Shown in pieces: positions 25,940 through 33,239 of a stretch of DNA of 64,000 bases. The notes under the pieces are model-generated. The model ran no database searches and was not told where the DNA came from. It worked only from the letters and a program-made list of their open reading frames with translations. Made by a program: the position numbers and the translations under genes. The stretch lies in NCBI RefSeq assembly GCF_000716605.1, contig NZ_JNXE01000003.1, positions 1 to 64,000 of the forward strand. Reading direction: 5' to 3'. This DNA comes from Streptomyces sp. NRRL F-525 (GTDB lineage: Bacteria > Actinomycetota > Actinomycetes > Streptomycetales > Streptomycetaceae). Numbering within the stretch: position 1 is the first letter of the stretch; the number at the start of each line of letters is the position of its first letter.

Positions 25940-26101
25940 AACGCCTCTTCGTTCTCGGGGAATGGGACAGGCGCCGGCCGGTGCCGCGGAAGAGCTGTCG
26001 CTCTCTCGATGTGATCGAGCCTAGGGTCGGGGCGAGGCTCCGTCCTCGCGCTACGGGACGACCGCCTCGTAGAACCAAAGTTGGAGAACACCTCGGAGGC
26101 G

Positions 26102-26353
26102 ATGGCCCTGATCACCTTGGATCTGCACCCCTACTTCCGCAGCGACCGCGACATCGACACGGCCCTGCGGCAGACCCTCTTCAAGGCCGCCGCCACCGGG
26201 GTCGACACCATCCAGATCATCCCGGGCAAGGGCACGGGCCAGCTGAAGAAGCGGGTGCTGGCCGTGCTGGCGCAGAAGCACATCAAGAAGCTCTACGCCC
26301 GCGTGGAACAGGATCCGACCAACGCGGGCCGGATCCTGGTCCACCTCCGTTGA
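26102..26353 (+). CDS. Small Smr-domain protein
   Basis: An 83-residue standalone Smr (small MutS-related) domain: LDLHPYFRSDRDIDTALRQTLFKAA, then IQIIPGKGTGQLKKRVLAVLAQ and AGRILVHLR. In many Smr proteins the loop reads H-G-x-G-x-G-x-L-R and the His helps nuclease activity; here a Pro replaces that His (PGKGTGQLK), so it may bind nucleic acid without cutting. The start is set at ATG 26102 after GGAGG; an upstream TTG at 26081 is less convincing. It is a lone plus-strand gene between secreted enzymes. Confidence 0.8.
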   Translation: MALITLDLHPYFRSDRDIDTALRQTLFKAAATGVDTIQIIPGKGTGQLKKRVLAVLAQKHIKKLYARVEQDPTNAGRILVHLR

Positions 26354-26396
26354 CTCCGCCGGCCGACGCGCCGGAGCGGGAGCCGGACACCGTGCG

Positions 26397-26408
26397 TTGG
26401 ACCGGTCC
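26397..26408. promoter_or_regulatory. TTGGACCGGTCC palindrome between convergent genes
   Basis: An exact core copy in the 58-base gap between the Smr stop and the sedolisin stop. No promoter is expected between convergent genes, which argues against a purely operator role for this motif. Confidence 0.45.
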
Positions 26409-26411
26409 CGG

Positions 26412-27740
26412 TCAGAACGCCGACAGGCCGTTCGGGGTGCCGTTGCCGGTGGGGCCGTCGTAACCCGGCACCGCGGTGCAGAGGTAGTCGCCGTCGCAGG
26501 TACCGTTCGCGCCCTCGGTCACGTCGTTGAGGCCGGCCGCCGGGGCGGCGTAGAGGCGGGACGCGTCGGGGAAGGTGCCGGGGTCGCCGGCGAGCGCGAT
26601 CACTCCCGCCACGTACGGCGCCGAGGCGCTGGTGCCGCCCGCGACCGTCCAGCCTCCGCTGCCCCGCGGCGTGGAGGTGACGTAGACGGCGGGACCGGTG
26701 TCGGGATCGGCGACGACGGAGACGTCCGCGATGGTGCGGCCGGGGCAGTCGGTGTCCTGCTGCCAGGCCGGCTTGTCGACCCAGGCCGAACAGCCGCTGC
26801 CCGCCCCGGCCCAGGCGGTCTCCGCCCAGCCGCGGTCGTTGTCGGCACGGGTGAGTGAGGTGCCGCCCACCGCGACGACGCTGGAGTACGCGGCCGGGAA
26901 GGGTGGAACGGTGTAACCGGAGTCGCCGGTGGAGGCGACCATCGCCACCCCGGCGTGGCTGTAGTCCTTCGCGTAGCCAACCGTGCCGTGCGCCTCGGTG
27001 CCGCCGTAGCTGTTGGACACCTCGGTGGCGCCGAGCGCGACGGAGGTGTCCACCGCGGCGGCCAGGTCGGACAGGACGGGGTCGTCCGCCTCGACGAGCA
27101 GGAGGTGGCACTGCGGGCAGGCGGCGGAGGCCATCTCCAGGTCGAGCGCGGTCTCGGTGGCCCAGTTGCTGGTGGCACCGGAGGCCGGCAACGGGGCGGT
27201 GTCGCCACGCTGGTTGACCTTGCGGAAGCAGCCGTCGTCCGTGGTGCACGGCGGCAGTCCGTAGGTCGCGCGGTACACGGCGAGGTCGGCCTCGGCGGTC
27301 GGATCGTCGTAGGCGTCGACGAGGGCGATGGTCTGGTCGGCGCCGCCGGTCGACGGCAGGCCGTAGGCCGCGCGCAGGTCGGCCGGGCCGTAGCCGGCGG
27401 GCAGGGCCGTATCAGCGGCGGTTGCACCGGTCCAAGACTTGGCCGCGGCGGCCGGTCCGCGTACTCCGAGGCCGCCGTGGACGTCCGTACGGAGGAGGGC
27501 GAAGCACCGGGCCTGCCCGACCGGGGCGGCGACGCAGGCGGGTACGACGTGCGGCTGCGCGGTGGCGGTGCCGGCCGCGTGGGCGGTGCCTGCGGCGGGA
27601 AGCGCGAGGGCGACGAGGAGGGCGGGCACGGCGGCCCGGAGGGTGCGTATGAGAGGGGCTGTGCGTATCGGGCGGGCGCTCATCCGGGGATCGAACTCCT
27701 GGTGCTGTTGGGCCTGTTGGCGGGTGGCGCGGGTCGTCAT
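26412..27740 (-). CDS. Secreted S53 (sedolisin) peptidase
   Basis: 442 residues. The serine-carboxyl peptidase triad is visible: Glu196 and Asp200 in ATETALDLEM, Ser371 in AGGTSASAP, with oxyanion Asp273 in VASTGDSG; SNSYGG and VVAVGGTSL are also typical. The signal peptide is at residues ~22-56. The usual sedolisin pro-domain of ~180 residues is missing or very short: only ~50 residues separate the signal from the catalytic domain. The start ATG 27740 overlaps the stop of the upstream gene (ATGA), implying translational coupling; an internal ATG at 27683 would also give a signal peptide. It ends with a GAxGTCDGDYLC segment near the Ca site. Confidence 0.88.
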   Translation of the reverse strand: MTTRATRQQAQQHQEFDPRMSARPIRTAPLIRTLRAAVPALLVALALPAAGTAHAAGTATAQPHVVPACVAAPVGQARCFALLRTDVHGGLGVRGPAAAAKSWTGATAADTALPAGYGPADLRAAYGLPSTGGADQTIALVDAYDDPTAEADLAVYRATYGLPPCTTDDGCFRKVNQRGDTAPLPASGATSNWATETALDLEMASAACPQCHLLLVEADDPVLSDLAAAVDTSVALGATEVSNSYGGTEAHGTVGYAKDYSHAGVAMVASTGDSGYTVPPFPAAYSSVVAVGGTSLTRADNDRGWAETAWAGAGSGCSAWVDKPAWQQDTDCPGRTIADVSVVADPDTGPAVYVTSTPRGSGGWTVAGGTSASAPYVAGVIALAGDPGTFPDASRLYAAPAAGLNDVTEGANGTCDGDYLCTAVPGYDGPTGNGTPNGLSAF

Positions 27741-30025
27741 GAGGTGGTCGCCGCGACGGTGTAGGCGTGCGTGATGGTCTCGGTCAGGGCGTTGCCGTCG
27801 GCGTCCTCGGCGGTGACGCGGAGCGCGGGGCTGGTGCCGCGGGCGGAGTCCGGGTTGGTCCAGGAGGCCTGGTAGGTGCCGTCGGAACCGGTGAGGACGG
27901 TGTCCTGCCAGGTCTGGCCCCCGTCGAAGGAGACCTGGGCCGAGGCGGAGGTGATAGCCGCCCGGGAACCGGCCCCGCCGACGGTCACATGGCCGATGTC
28001 CAGCCCCATGGTCTGGGCGGTGCGGTGGCTGGTGTTCAGGTCGTCGGCGGCGAGGTCGAAGCGTGCGGTGAGCAGCGGGAGGACCGTGCAGGGCGTGGTC
28101 GCCGACTGTCCCTCGCAGGTGAACGGGTCCGGCAGCAGGGAGCCGGTGTCGCTCGCCGAAGGCAGTCCGAACGTCAACTCGGTGTGGAGGGTGGAGGATT
28201 GACTGAGCGTGGTGTCGCCGGTGAAGTCCTGGTCGGCGACCAGCCGGTAGCGGGCGTCGGGCGCGGTCTGGCCGTCGACATAGGCGGCGGTGCTGCCGGG
28301 CTCGTCGTCGATGAGCGTGCCGTCTCGGTACAACTGGGCGCTGGAGACGCGGGGTTGCTCGTCGTAGACGGTGGTGCCGCCGTTGTGGTCGGGCTCGGTG
28401 TCGGTCAGGGTGAGGAAGGCGAGCAGGGTGCCGTCCGCGAAGCAGGCGGCGCAGTCCGAGCCGCCGAACGCTCCGCTCGTGTACTGGCCGAGGCCCAGGC
28501 CGATCGGGCCGCGCGCCCAGTCCTGCGTGTAGGCGTGACCCGCGACGAGGGCGCGGAAGCCCGAGGTGAAGGCGACGCTCGTGCCGGGGAAGGACTGCTG
28601 GATCCAGACGCCGCCGTTGTCGGTGCTCAGGTAGTCGGTGACCCGGGCGGGCATGGTCTGCGGCACGCCGGCCGAGATGGCGGCGGGGAGTCCGGGGGCG
28701 AGTTCGCCGCTGGTGAGGCGGCCGTCGGGAGAGGCCGCCGGGTCGCGGACGAACCGCTGTTGTACGGCGGCGAGTTGCTTGCCGGTGACGGTGATCCGCT
28801 GGTCGGCGGCCACCTCGTCGGAGAGCTGCCCGGCGAGGTCGTAGCGGTAGGGGTCGGCGGTGTCGGTGCCGTGGCCCGACCACTGGGTGAAGTAGGCGAC
28901 CTTGCCGACGGTGGCGGCCGGTTGGGCGTTGACGTAGACCGGGGTGGAGTCGGTGGAGATCGCCGAGGCGGTGGGGGCCGCGCCGACCGAGCCGCCGGTG
29001 GCGTCGGTGCGTGCCCAGGTGGCGGCGGTGAAGTCGGCGGTGGCCGGGCGGGGTGTGCCGGCGGCGACCTGCGAGGTGGCCGTGCGGGCGTCGAGGTCCG
29101 TGCTCGCCGGGCCGGTCACGTCGAGGTCGGTGACGGTGACCAGCGACTGCGCGGTGACATTGCCCGAGGCGTCGAAGTCGACCATCGGCGCGGCCAGGCT
29201 GTAGTGACCGGTCGGCACGGCCACCTTCTCGAGGCCGTCGTCCACCGGGAGGACCGCGCTCATCATGGCCGCGTTGTCGGTGTCGGTCACCAGGACCTGC
29301 CCGGTGGCCGCCGCGCCGGACCGGTCCTCGGCGGTGATCTGGAGGATGTTGAGCTTGTACTTGGCGGCCGGGCCGCTCGCGTCGGGCGTGCTCGCGGCGG
29401 GCTTTGGACCGGTCCCGGCGACGGACGTCACGCCCGGGAACAGCGGGGTGCTGCCCGGCTTGCGACCCGCCCGTACGTCGGCGGCGATCCGCTGCTTCAA
29501 CAGCCGCGCGATTTTCCGGCCGGACGCGGCGGTCGTGTAGCCGTGCGCGGACGAGCCGCCGGTCGAGGTGAGCGTCAGCCCGGTGGGGGCGGTCGGCTCG
29601 ACGCCCTTGGCGTAGGAGACGGTGACCGGGACACGGTCGTCCGTCGCCGTGCTCTTGGCCGCCGCGGTCACGTCGAACAGGGACAGGTCGAGCTGCCTGC
29701 CGACGTACGGCTGTGCCACGGCCGGGATCACATAGCGGTCGCCCGATCCGTCCTGGAACGACAGGAAGGAACCGCTGCCCGCGGCGTGCGAGGCCGGGTG
29801 TACGGCGATGACCGGTGGCCCCGACTCCCTTGCGCTGAGGGTGACTTGATCACCCGTCACCAGCGTGACGGTCCGGGAGGCGGACGCCTTGACGGCCGCC
29901 TTGCCCGGCGGGGCTCCGTCGGCGGCGAGCGCCGGGGAGCCCAGTGTGGCCGTTGCGGTCACGACGATGCCGAGGGCCAGGGCTCCGGCGGCGGACGACC
30001 TGGTGGAGAACAGGGTTGATCTCAC
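27737..30025 (-). CDS. Exported subtilase-like protein lacking a catalytic domain
   Basis: 762 residues with a signal peptide (~1-34). The start of the mature part, RTVTLVTGDQVTLS...., and the segment FDVTAAAKSTATDDRVPVTVSYAKG match the N-terminal regions of large Streptomyces subtilisin-like proteases. The rest is beta-rich, with ASAQVSFDGGQTWQDTVLTGSDGTYQASWTNP near the C-terminus. I find no Asp/His/Ser peptidase motifs (no GTSMA-type Ser). Its stop overlaps the sedolisin start, so the two are probably made together. It could act as chaperone, inhibitor or substrate anchor for that protease, which lacks its own pro-domain; this is inference. A palindrome core copy is at 29404-29415. Confidence 0.75.
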   Translation of the reverse strand: MRSTLFSTRSSAAGALALGIVVTATATLGSPALAADGAPPGKAAVKASASRTVTLVTGDQVTLSARESGPPVIAVHPASHAAGSGSFLSFQDGSGDRYVIPAVAQPYVGRQLDLSLFDVTAAAKSTATDDRVPVTVSYAKGVEPTAPTGLTLTSTGGSSAHGYTTAASGRKIARLLKQRIAADVRAGRKPGSTPLFPGVTSVAGTGPKPAASTPDASGPAAKYKLNILQITAEDRSGAAATGQVLVTDTDNAAMMSAVLPVDDGLEKVAVPTGHYSLAAPMVDFDASGNVTAQSLVTVTDLDVTGPASTDLDARTATSQVAAGTPRPATADFTAATWARTDATGGSVGAAPTASAISTDSTPVYVNAQPAATVGKVAYFTQWSGHGTDTADPYRYDLAGQLSDEVAADQRITVTGKQLAAVQQRFVRDPAASPDGRLTSGELAPGLPAAISAGVPQTMPARVTDYLSTDNGGVWIQQSFPGTSVAFTSGFRALVAGHAYTQDWARGPIGLGLGQYTSGAFGGSDCAACFADGTLLAFLTLTDTEPDHNGGTTVYDEQPRVSSAQLYRDGTLIDDEPGSTAAYVDGQTAPDARYRLVADQDFTGDTTLSQSSTLHTELTFGLPSASDTGSLLPDPFTCEGQSATTPCTVLPLLTARFDLAADDLNTSHRTAQTMGLDIGHVTVGGAGSRAAITSASAQVSFDGGQTWQDTVLTGSDGTYQASWTNPDSARGTSPALRVTAEDADGNALTETITHAYTVAATTS

Positions 30026-30065
30026 GCATGGCTCCTTGGGTGGGTGTTGTCCGGCAGGGCTGAGG

Positions 30066-30102
30066 CCCCGGCGGCACGGAGGGGGACGCCGTGCCGCCGG
30101 GG
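30066..30102. other. Long perfect inverted repeat in 5' leader
   Basis: A perfect 14-base stem CCCCGGCGGCACGG / CCGTGCCGCCGGGG with a 9-base loop, 41-77 bases upstream of the subtilase-like gene start. In the transcript it would be a very stable leader hairpin. No U-run follows. It may stabilise the mRNA, terminate a plus-strand transcript or bind a protein. Confidence 0.7.
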
Positions 30103-30223
30103 AGTCGGGGAGGTTGCCGTGGGTTCAGAACCTGAGACCGGAGGGCTGTATCGATCCGCCGCTCCGGACGGCAACTGTGCGTAATTCAGGCCTCGTTGAT
30201 GTGCTCACGGCCGCTCAGACTGG

Positions 30224-30288
30224 CCCGGCCATGTGATCGCGACCGGCCGGGAAGATGACCGAACCGCAACAGCCCCGGCTATGTGATC
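30224..30288. promoter_or_regulatory. Direct repeats CCCGGCYATGTGATC, 50 bp apart
   Basis: CCCGGCCATGTGATC (30224-30238) and CCCGGCTATGTGATC (30274-30288) differ at one position and start 50 bases apart, about five helical turns. They lie 52-116 bases upstream of the response-regulator start and in the divergent promoter region, so they may be autoregulatory sites for that regulator. Inference from position. Confidence 0.55.
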
Positions 30289-30327
30289 ATCGCGTAACAG
30301 CCGTACGACCAACGGGTGTTGGGCACC

Positions 30328-30333
30328 GATACT
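30328..30333 (+). promoter_or_regulatory. Probable -10 element, leaderless start
   Basis: GATACT lies 6 bases before the ATG at 30340 and there is no purine-rich ribosome site. Transcription beginning at or next to the A of the ATG would give a leaderless mRNA, common in actinobacteria. No strong -35 is obvious. Confidence 0.5.
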
Positions 30334-30339
30334 GTGCGC

Positions 30340-31035
30340 ATGCCACGTGTCCTCCTGATCGAAGACGACCCCGCCGTCCGCGAAGGCGCCCTGCTCGCCC
30401 TGCGCCGCCAGGGCCACGACATCGAGGCGGCCGGGACCGGGGAGGACGGATTGGAACGGTTCCGGTCGTTCCGGCCGGAGGTCGTGGTGCTGGATCTGAT
30501 GCTGCCCGGGATGAGCGGGCTGGAGGTGTGCCGCCGTATCCGCGGGGACAGCCAGGTGCCGATCATCATGGTGACCGCCATGGGCGACGACATCGATGTC
30601 GTGGTCGGACTGGAGACCGGAGCGGACGACTACGTGGTCAAACCCGTCCGGGCCCGGGTCCTGGAGGCCCGGATCCGGGCCGTACTGCGCCGTGTCGAAC
30701 TTGGACCGTTCCCGGACGGCACCGTCTCCGCGCCCGAGACGTACGGCGAGCTCCGCATCGACCGCGCGGCCCTCACCGTCACCTGCGGGGACGCCGCGGT
30801 CCCGCTGGCCCCGTCCGAGTTACGGCTGCTGCTGACGCTGTCCGCCTCCCCCGGCCGGGTGTTCAGCCGGCAGCAACTCCTGGAGGCCGTGTGGGAGCAC
30901 AACTACCACGGCGACGCCCGGCTGGTGGACGCCTGCGTCAAGCGGCTGCGGACCAAGATGGGCGAGCCCTCGCGGCAGCCGCGCTACATCCAGACCGTCC
31001 GGGGCTTCGGCTACCGGTTCAGCAGCCCCCGGTGA
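30340..31035 (+). CDS. OmpR-family response regulator
   Basis: 231 residues. The receiver domain (1-115) has the acidic pair EDD (near residue 9), the phospho-acceptor Asp in VVVLDLMLPGMSG, Thr in MVTAMGD and Lys in DDYVVKPVR. A winged-helix DNA-binding domain follows (ELRLLLTLSASPGRVFSRQQLLEAVWEHNYHGDARLVDACVKRLRTKMGE...YIQTVRGFGYRF). It is the first gene of a three-gene operon: its stop overlaps the kinase GTG start, and the kinase stop overlaps the lipoprotein ATG. A palindrome core copy (30701-30712) encodes the inter-domain linker LGPFP with the rare Leu codon CTT. Confidence 0.92.
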   Translation: MPRVLLIEDDPAVREGALLALRRQGHDIEAAGTGEDGLERFRSFRPEVVVLDLMLPGMSGLEVCRRIRGDSQVPIIMVTAMGDDIDVVVGLETGADDYVVKPVRARVLEARIRAVLRRVELGPFPDGTVSAPETYGELRIDRAALTVTCGDAAVPLAPSELRLLLTLSASPGRVFSRQQLLEAVWEHNYHGDARLVDACVKRLRTKMGEPSRQPRYIQTVRGFGYRFSSPR

Positions 31036-32588
31036 CAGCGCCGACTGGACAAGCCCCGGTGGCGGAAGCGTCGCCCGCGCACACGTCCCCGCCCCGCCGC
31101 CGACCGCGGCTCCGCCTCCCGGTGGTGCGCGGGCTGCGCGTGCGGCTGGTGGTGGCGTTCGGTCTGGTGGCCGTCGTCGCCACGCTGTCCACCGGGGCGC
31201 TGACGTTCCGGGAGGCGCGCACCGGCATCCTCCAGCAGAGCCAGGACTCCGTCATCCGCCTGCTGCGCGACCGGGCCGGCACCCTCGCGCCCGGCCTGGC
31301 CGTCCCGCCCGATGCCAAGGACCTGACGTCGTTCGCGACCCAGGTCGCCCAGGCCGATTCCTCAAGGAAATGGCGGGTGTTGGTCACCTACCGCGGCCTA
31401 AGCGCCACCTCGGTACCGCACGACCCGTTCGCCGAACTGACGCCCTCCCTGCGCGCGACAGCGACCACCCAGACGCCGACCGTCTTCCAACGCGTGACGC
31501 ACGACGGTCACTCCTCCCTGGTCGTGGGCATGCCGGTCATGCTCGCCTCCCCGAACGGCGAGCGCAGGGCCTCCGGACTCACGGTCTTCCTGACGGTCCC
31601 CCAGACCGCCGAGGAGTCCTCCGTCCAGGCCCTGGTCGCCGCCGTGGAACGGGCCACCGTACCCGCCGTGGGTCTTGCCGTACTGCTCGCGCTGCTGGCC
31701 GCCCGGGGCGTGCTGCGTCCGGTACGGAAACTGCGGCACGCCACCCGGCGGATCGCCAAGGGCCGGTACGACACCCGCCTCGCCGTGCACGGTTCGGACG
31801 AACTCGCCGATCTGTCCCACACGTTCAACGAGACCGCCGCCGCCTTGGAACGTTCCATCGCCGAGCTCCGCCGCATGGAGGCCAAGGCCCGGCGCTTCGC
31901 CGCGGACGTCTCCCACGAACTGCGCACCCCGCTGGCCGCCATGTCCGTCGTCACCGACATCCTCGACGAGGACGCCGCCGGACTCGATCCCGACACCGCC
32001 CGCGCGGTCCGGCTGATCAGCGAGGAGACCGCCCATCTGGCCCGGCTGGTCGAGGACTTGATGGAGATCTCCCGCTTCGACGCCGGCGCCGCCGCCCTGC
32101 ACCTGGACGAGATAGACCTCGCGGAGTCCGTCCGGCGCACCCTCTCGTCCCGAGCATGGCAGGACACCGTGACCACGTTGCTGCCACCGCCCGGGGCCCT
32201 GCGGGGACGCGTCGACCCGCGCCGCCTCGACGTGATCGTCGCCAACCTGGCCGGGAACGCCCTGCGTCACGGGGCGCCTCCGGTCCAACTCTCGCTGTAC
32301 GGACGCCGGCGGACCGAACCGGGCGGTGCGCGGGGGTGGGCGGTGCTCGAGGTGCTGGACAGCGGGCCGGGAATCCCCGAGAGCGTCCTGCCGCACATCT
32401 TCGACCGCTTCTACAAGTCCGACACCGCCCGCACCCGGACGGAAGGCAGCGGCCTGGGGCTCGCCATCACCGCCGAGAACGTGCGTCTCCACGGCGGCAC
32501 GATCCGCGCGGCCAACCATCCGGGCGGCGGCGCGCTCATCACCGTAGAACTCCCGCTGTCGCAGCCGGAGTTGGAGGACGGGTCATGA
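31032..32588 (+). CDS. Membrane sensor histidine kinase
   Basis: 518 residues from GTG 31032, which overlaps the response-regulator stop (GTGA). Transmembrane segment 1 is at ~38-60 (VRLVVAFGLVAVVATLSTGALTF), an extracytoplasmic sensor region reaches ~195, and a second membrane segment (AVGLAVLLALLAARGVL) is followed by a HAMP domain. Kinase boxes are H (FAADVSHELRTPLAAM), N (NLAGNALRHG), G1 (DSGPGIP), F (FDRFYKSD) and G2 (GSGLGLAI). The order regulator-kinase-lipoprotein recalls MtrA-MtrB-LpqB and Cse systems, so an envelope signal is plausible. It contains TTGGAACGTTCC at 31845-31856. Confidence 0.92.
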   Translation: MTAPTGQAPVAEASPAHTSPPRRRPRLRLPVVRGLRVRLVVAFGLVAVVATLSTGALTFREARTGILQQSQDSVIRLLRDRAGTLAPGLAVPPDAKDLTSFATQVAQADSSRKWRVLVTYRGLSATSVPHDPFAELTPSLRATATTQTPTVFQRVTHDGHSSLVVGMPVMLASPNGERRASGLTVFLTVPQTAEESSVQALVAAVERATVPAVGLAVLLALLAARGVLRPVRKLRHATRRIAKGRYDTRLAVHGSDELADLSHTFNETAAALERSIAELRRMEAKARRFAADVSHELRTPLAAMSVVTDILDEDAAGLDPDTARAVRLISEETAHLARLVEDLMEISRFDAGAAALHLDEIDLAESVRRTLSSRAWQDTVTTLLPPPGALRGRVDPRRLDVIVANLAGNALRHGAPPVQLSLYGRRRTEPGGARGWAVLEVLDSGPGIPESVLPHIFDRFYKSDTARTRTEGSGLGLAITAENVRLHGGTIRAANHPGGGALITVELPLSQPELEDGS

Positions 32589-33172
32589 GGGCCGTCAGGG
32601 GAAGGGACATGAGGTCCGTCATAAGGTCGGTCATGAGGTCGGTCATGAAGAAGGGCGCGAGGCCGGGCATGACGCTGGGCATGAGGTCGGGCATGAGGTC
32701 GGGGATGCTGTTCGCCGCGGCTCTGGTGCTGGCCGGCTGTGGCATCCCCGCGACCGGTGTCGTCCAGGCCGGTGACCCGGCCACGGGTGTCCGGCCCACC
32801 GCGGTGCTCTACTTCATCGCCGATGACCAACTCGTCCCCGTGTACCGGGAGATGACCGACCCGGTCCATGTGAACACGGCCATGGAACTGCTGCTCGCCG
32901 GACCGGACGGCCGGGACCGGCGGCGCGGCCTGACGACCGCGTTCGCCCGCATGTCCACACCGACGTTCAGCACGGACGGCGACCGGGTGTCGGTTCAACT
33001 GTCCCCGCACAGCGCCCCGTTGGTGCCGATCGCCACCCGACAGCTGATCTGCACGGTCGCCGAGGCACGCCTCTCCGACGCCCCCGACACCGTGCGGACC
33101 GGAGTGACCGTGGTCGTGACCCGACTCAACGGCTGGCGTGCGCAGGGCTCCAGCCGCGACTGCTCCGTCTGA
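32585..33172 (+). CDS. GerMN-like lipoprotein, third gene of the two-component operon
   Basis: 195 residues from ATG 32585, overlapping the kinase stop (ATGA). Lipobox LVLAGC (Cys52). The mature part (PTAVLYFIADDQLVPVYREMTDPVHVNTAMELLLAGPDGRDRRRGLTTAF...) resembles a single GerMN domain, as in LpqB, but the protein is far shorter than LpqB (~580 residues). Upstream of the signal peptide lie eight in-frame ATG codons inside a repeated sequence, so the true start is unclear. The probable role is to modulate the neighbouring sensor kinase at the cell envelope. Confidence 0.75.
   Translation: MRAVRGRDMRSVIRSVMRSVMKKGARPGMTLGMRSGMRSGMLFAAALVLAGCGIPATGVVQAGDPATGVRPTAVLYFIADDQLVPVYREMTDPVHVNTAMELLLAGPDGRDRRRGLTTAFARMSTPTFSTDGDRVSVQLSPHSAPLVPIATRQLICTVAEARLSDAPDTVRTGVTVVVTRLNGWRAQGSSRDCSV
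32609..32710 (+). repeat. Met-Arg-Ser repeat with multiple start codons
   Basis: Degenerate copies of the 12-base unit ATGAGGTCGGKC encode M-R-S-V / M-R-S-G repeats. In-frame ATGs occur at 32585, 32609, 32633, 32645, 32669, 32681, 32693 and 32705. Copy changes would shift the lipoprotein start without disturbing the frame, because most units are multiples of three. Confidence 0.75.
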
Positions 33173-33184
33173 GCCACGCCCATA

Positions 33185-33218
33185 GGCCGGCCCCCGGGCG
33201 TGAACCCGGGAGCCGGCC
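33185..33218. terminator. Bidirectional terminator
   Basis: GGCCGGC...CCCGGG, loop, CCCGGG...GCCGGCC: arms 33185-33198 and 33205-33218 with only small internal mismatches. It lies between the convergent lipoprotein and GH92 genes, 12 bases past the lipoprotein stop. Confidence 0.8.
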
Positions 33219-33239
33219 CTTCCGTCCCTCCGCTTGCGC

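Noticed and set aside
27767..30019. 750-residue plus-strand frame opposite the subtilase-like gene
   Set aside because: Gly/Val/Arg-rich antisense product with no domain, whereas the minus-strand protein has a signal peptide and family motifs.
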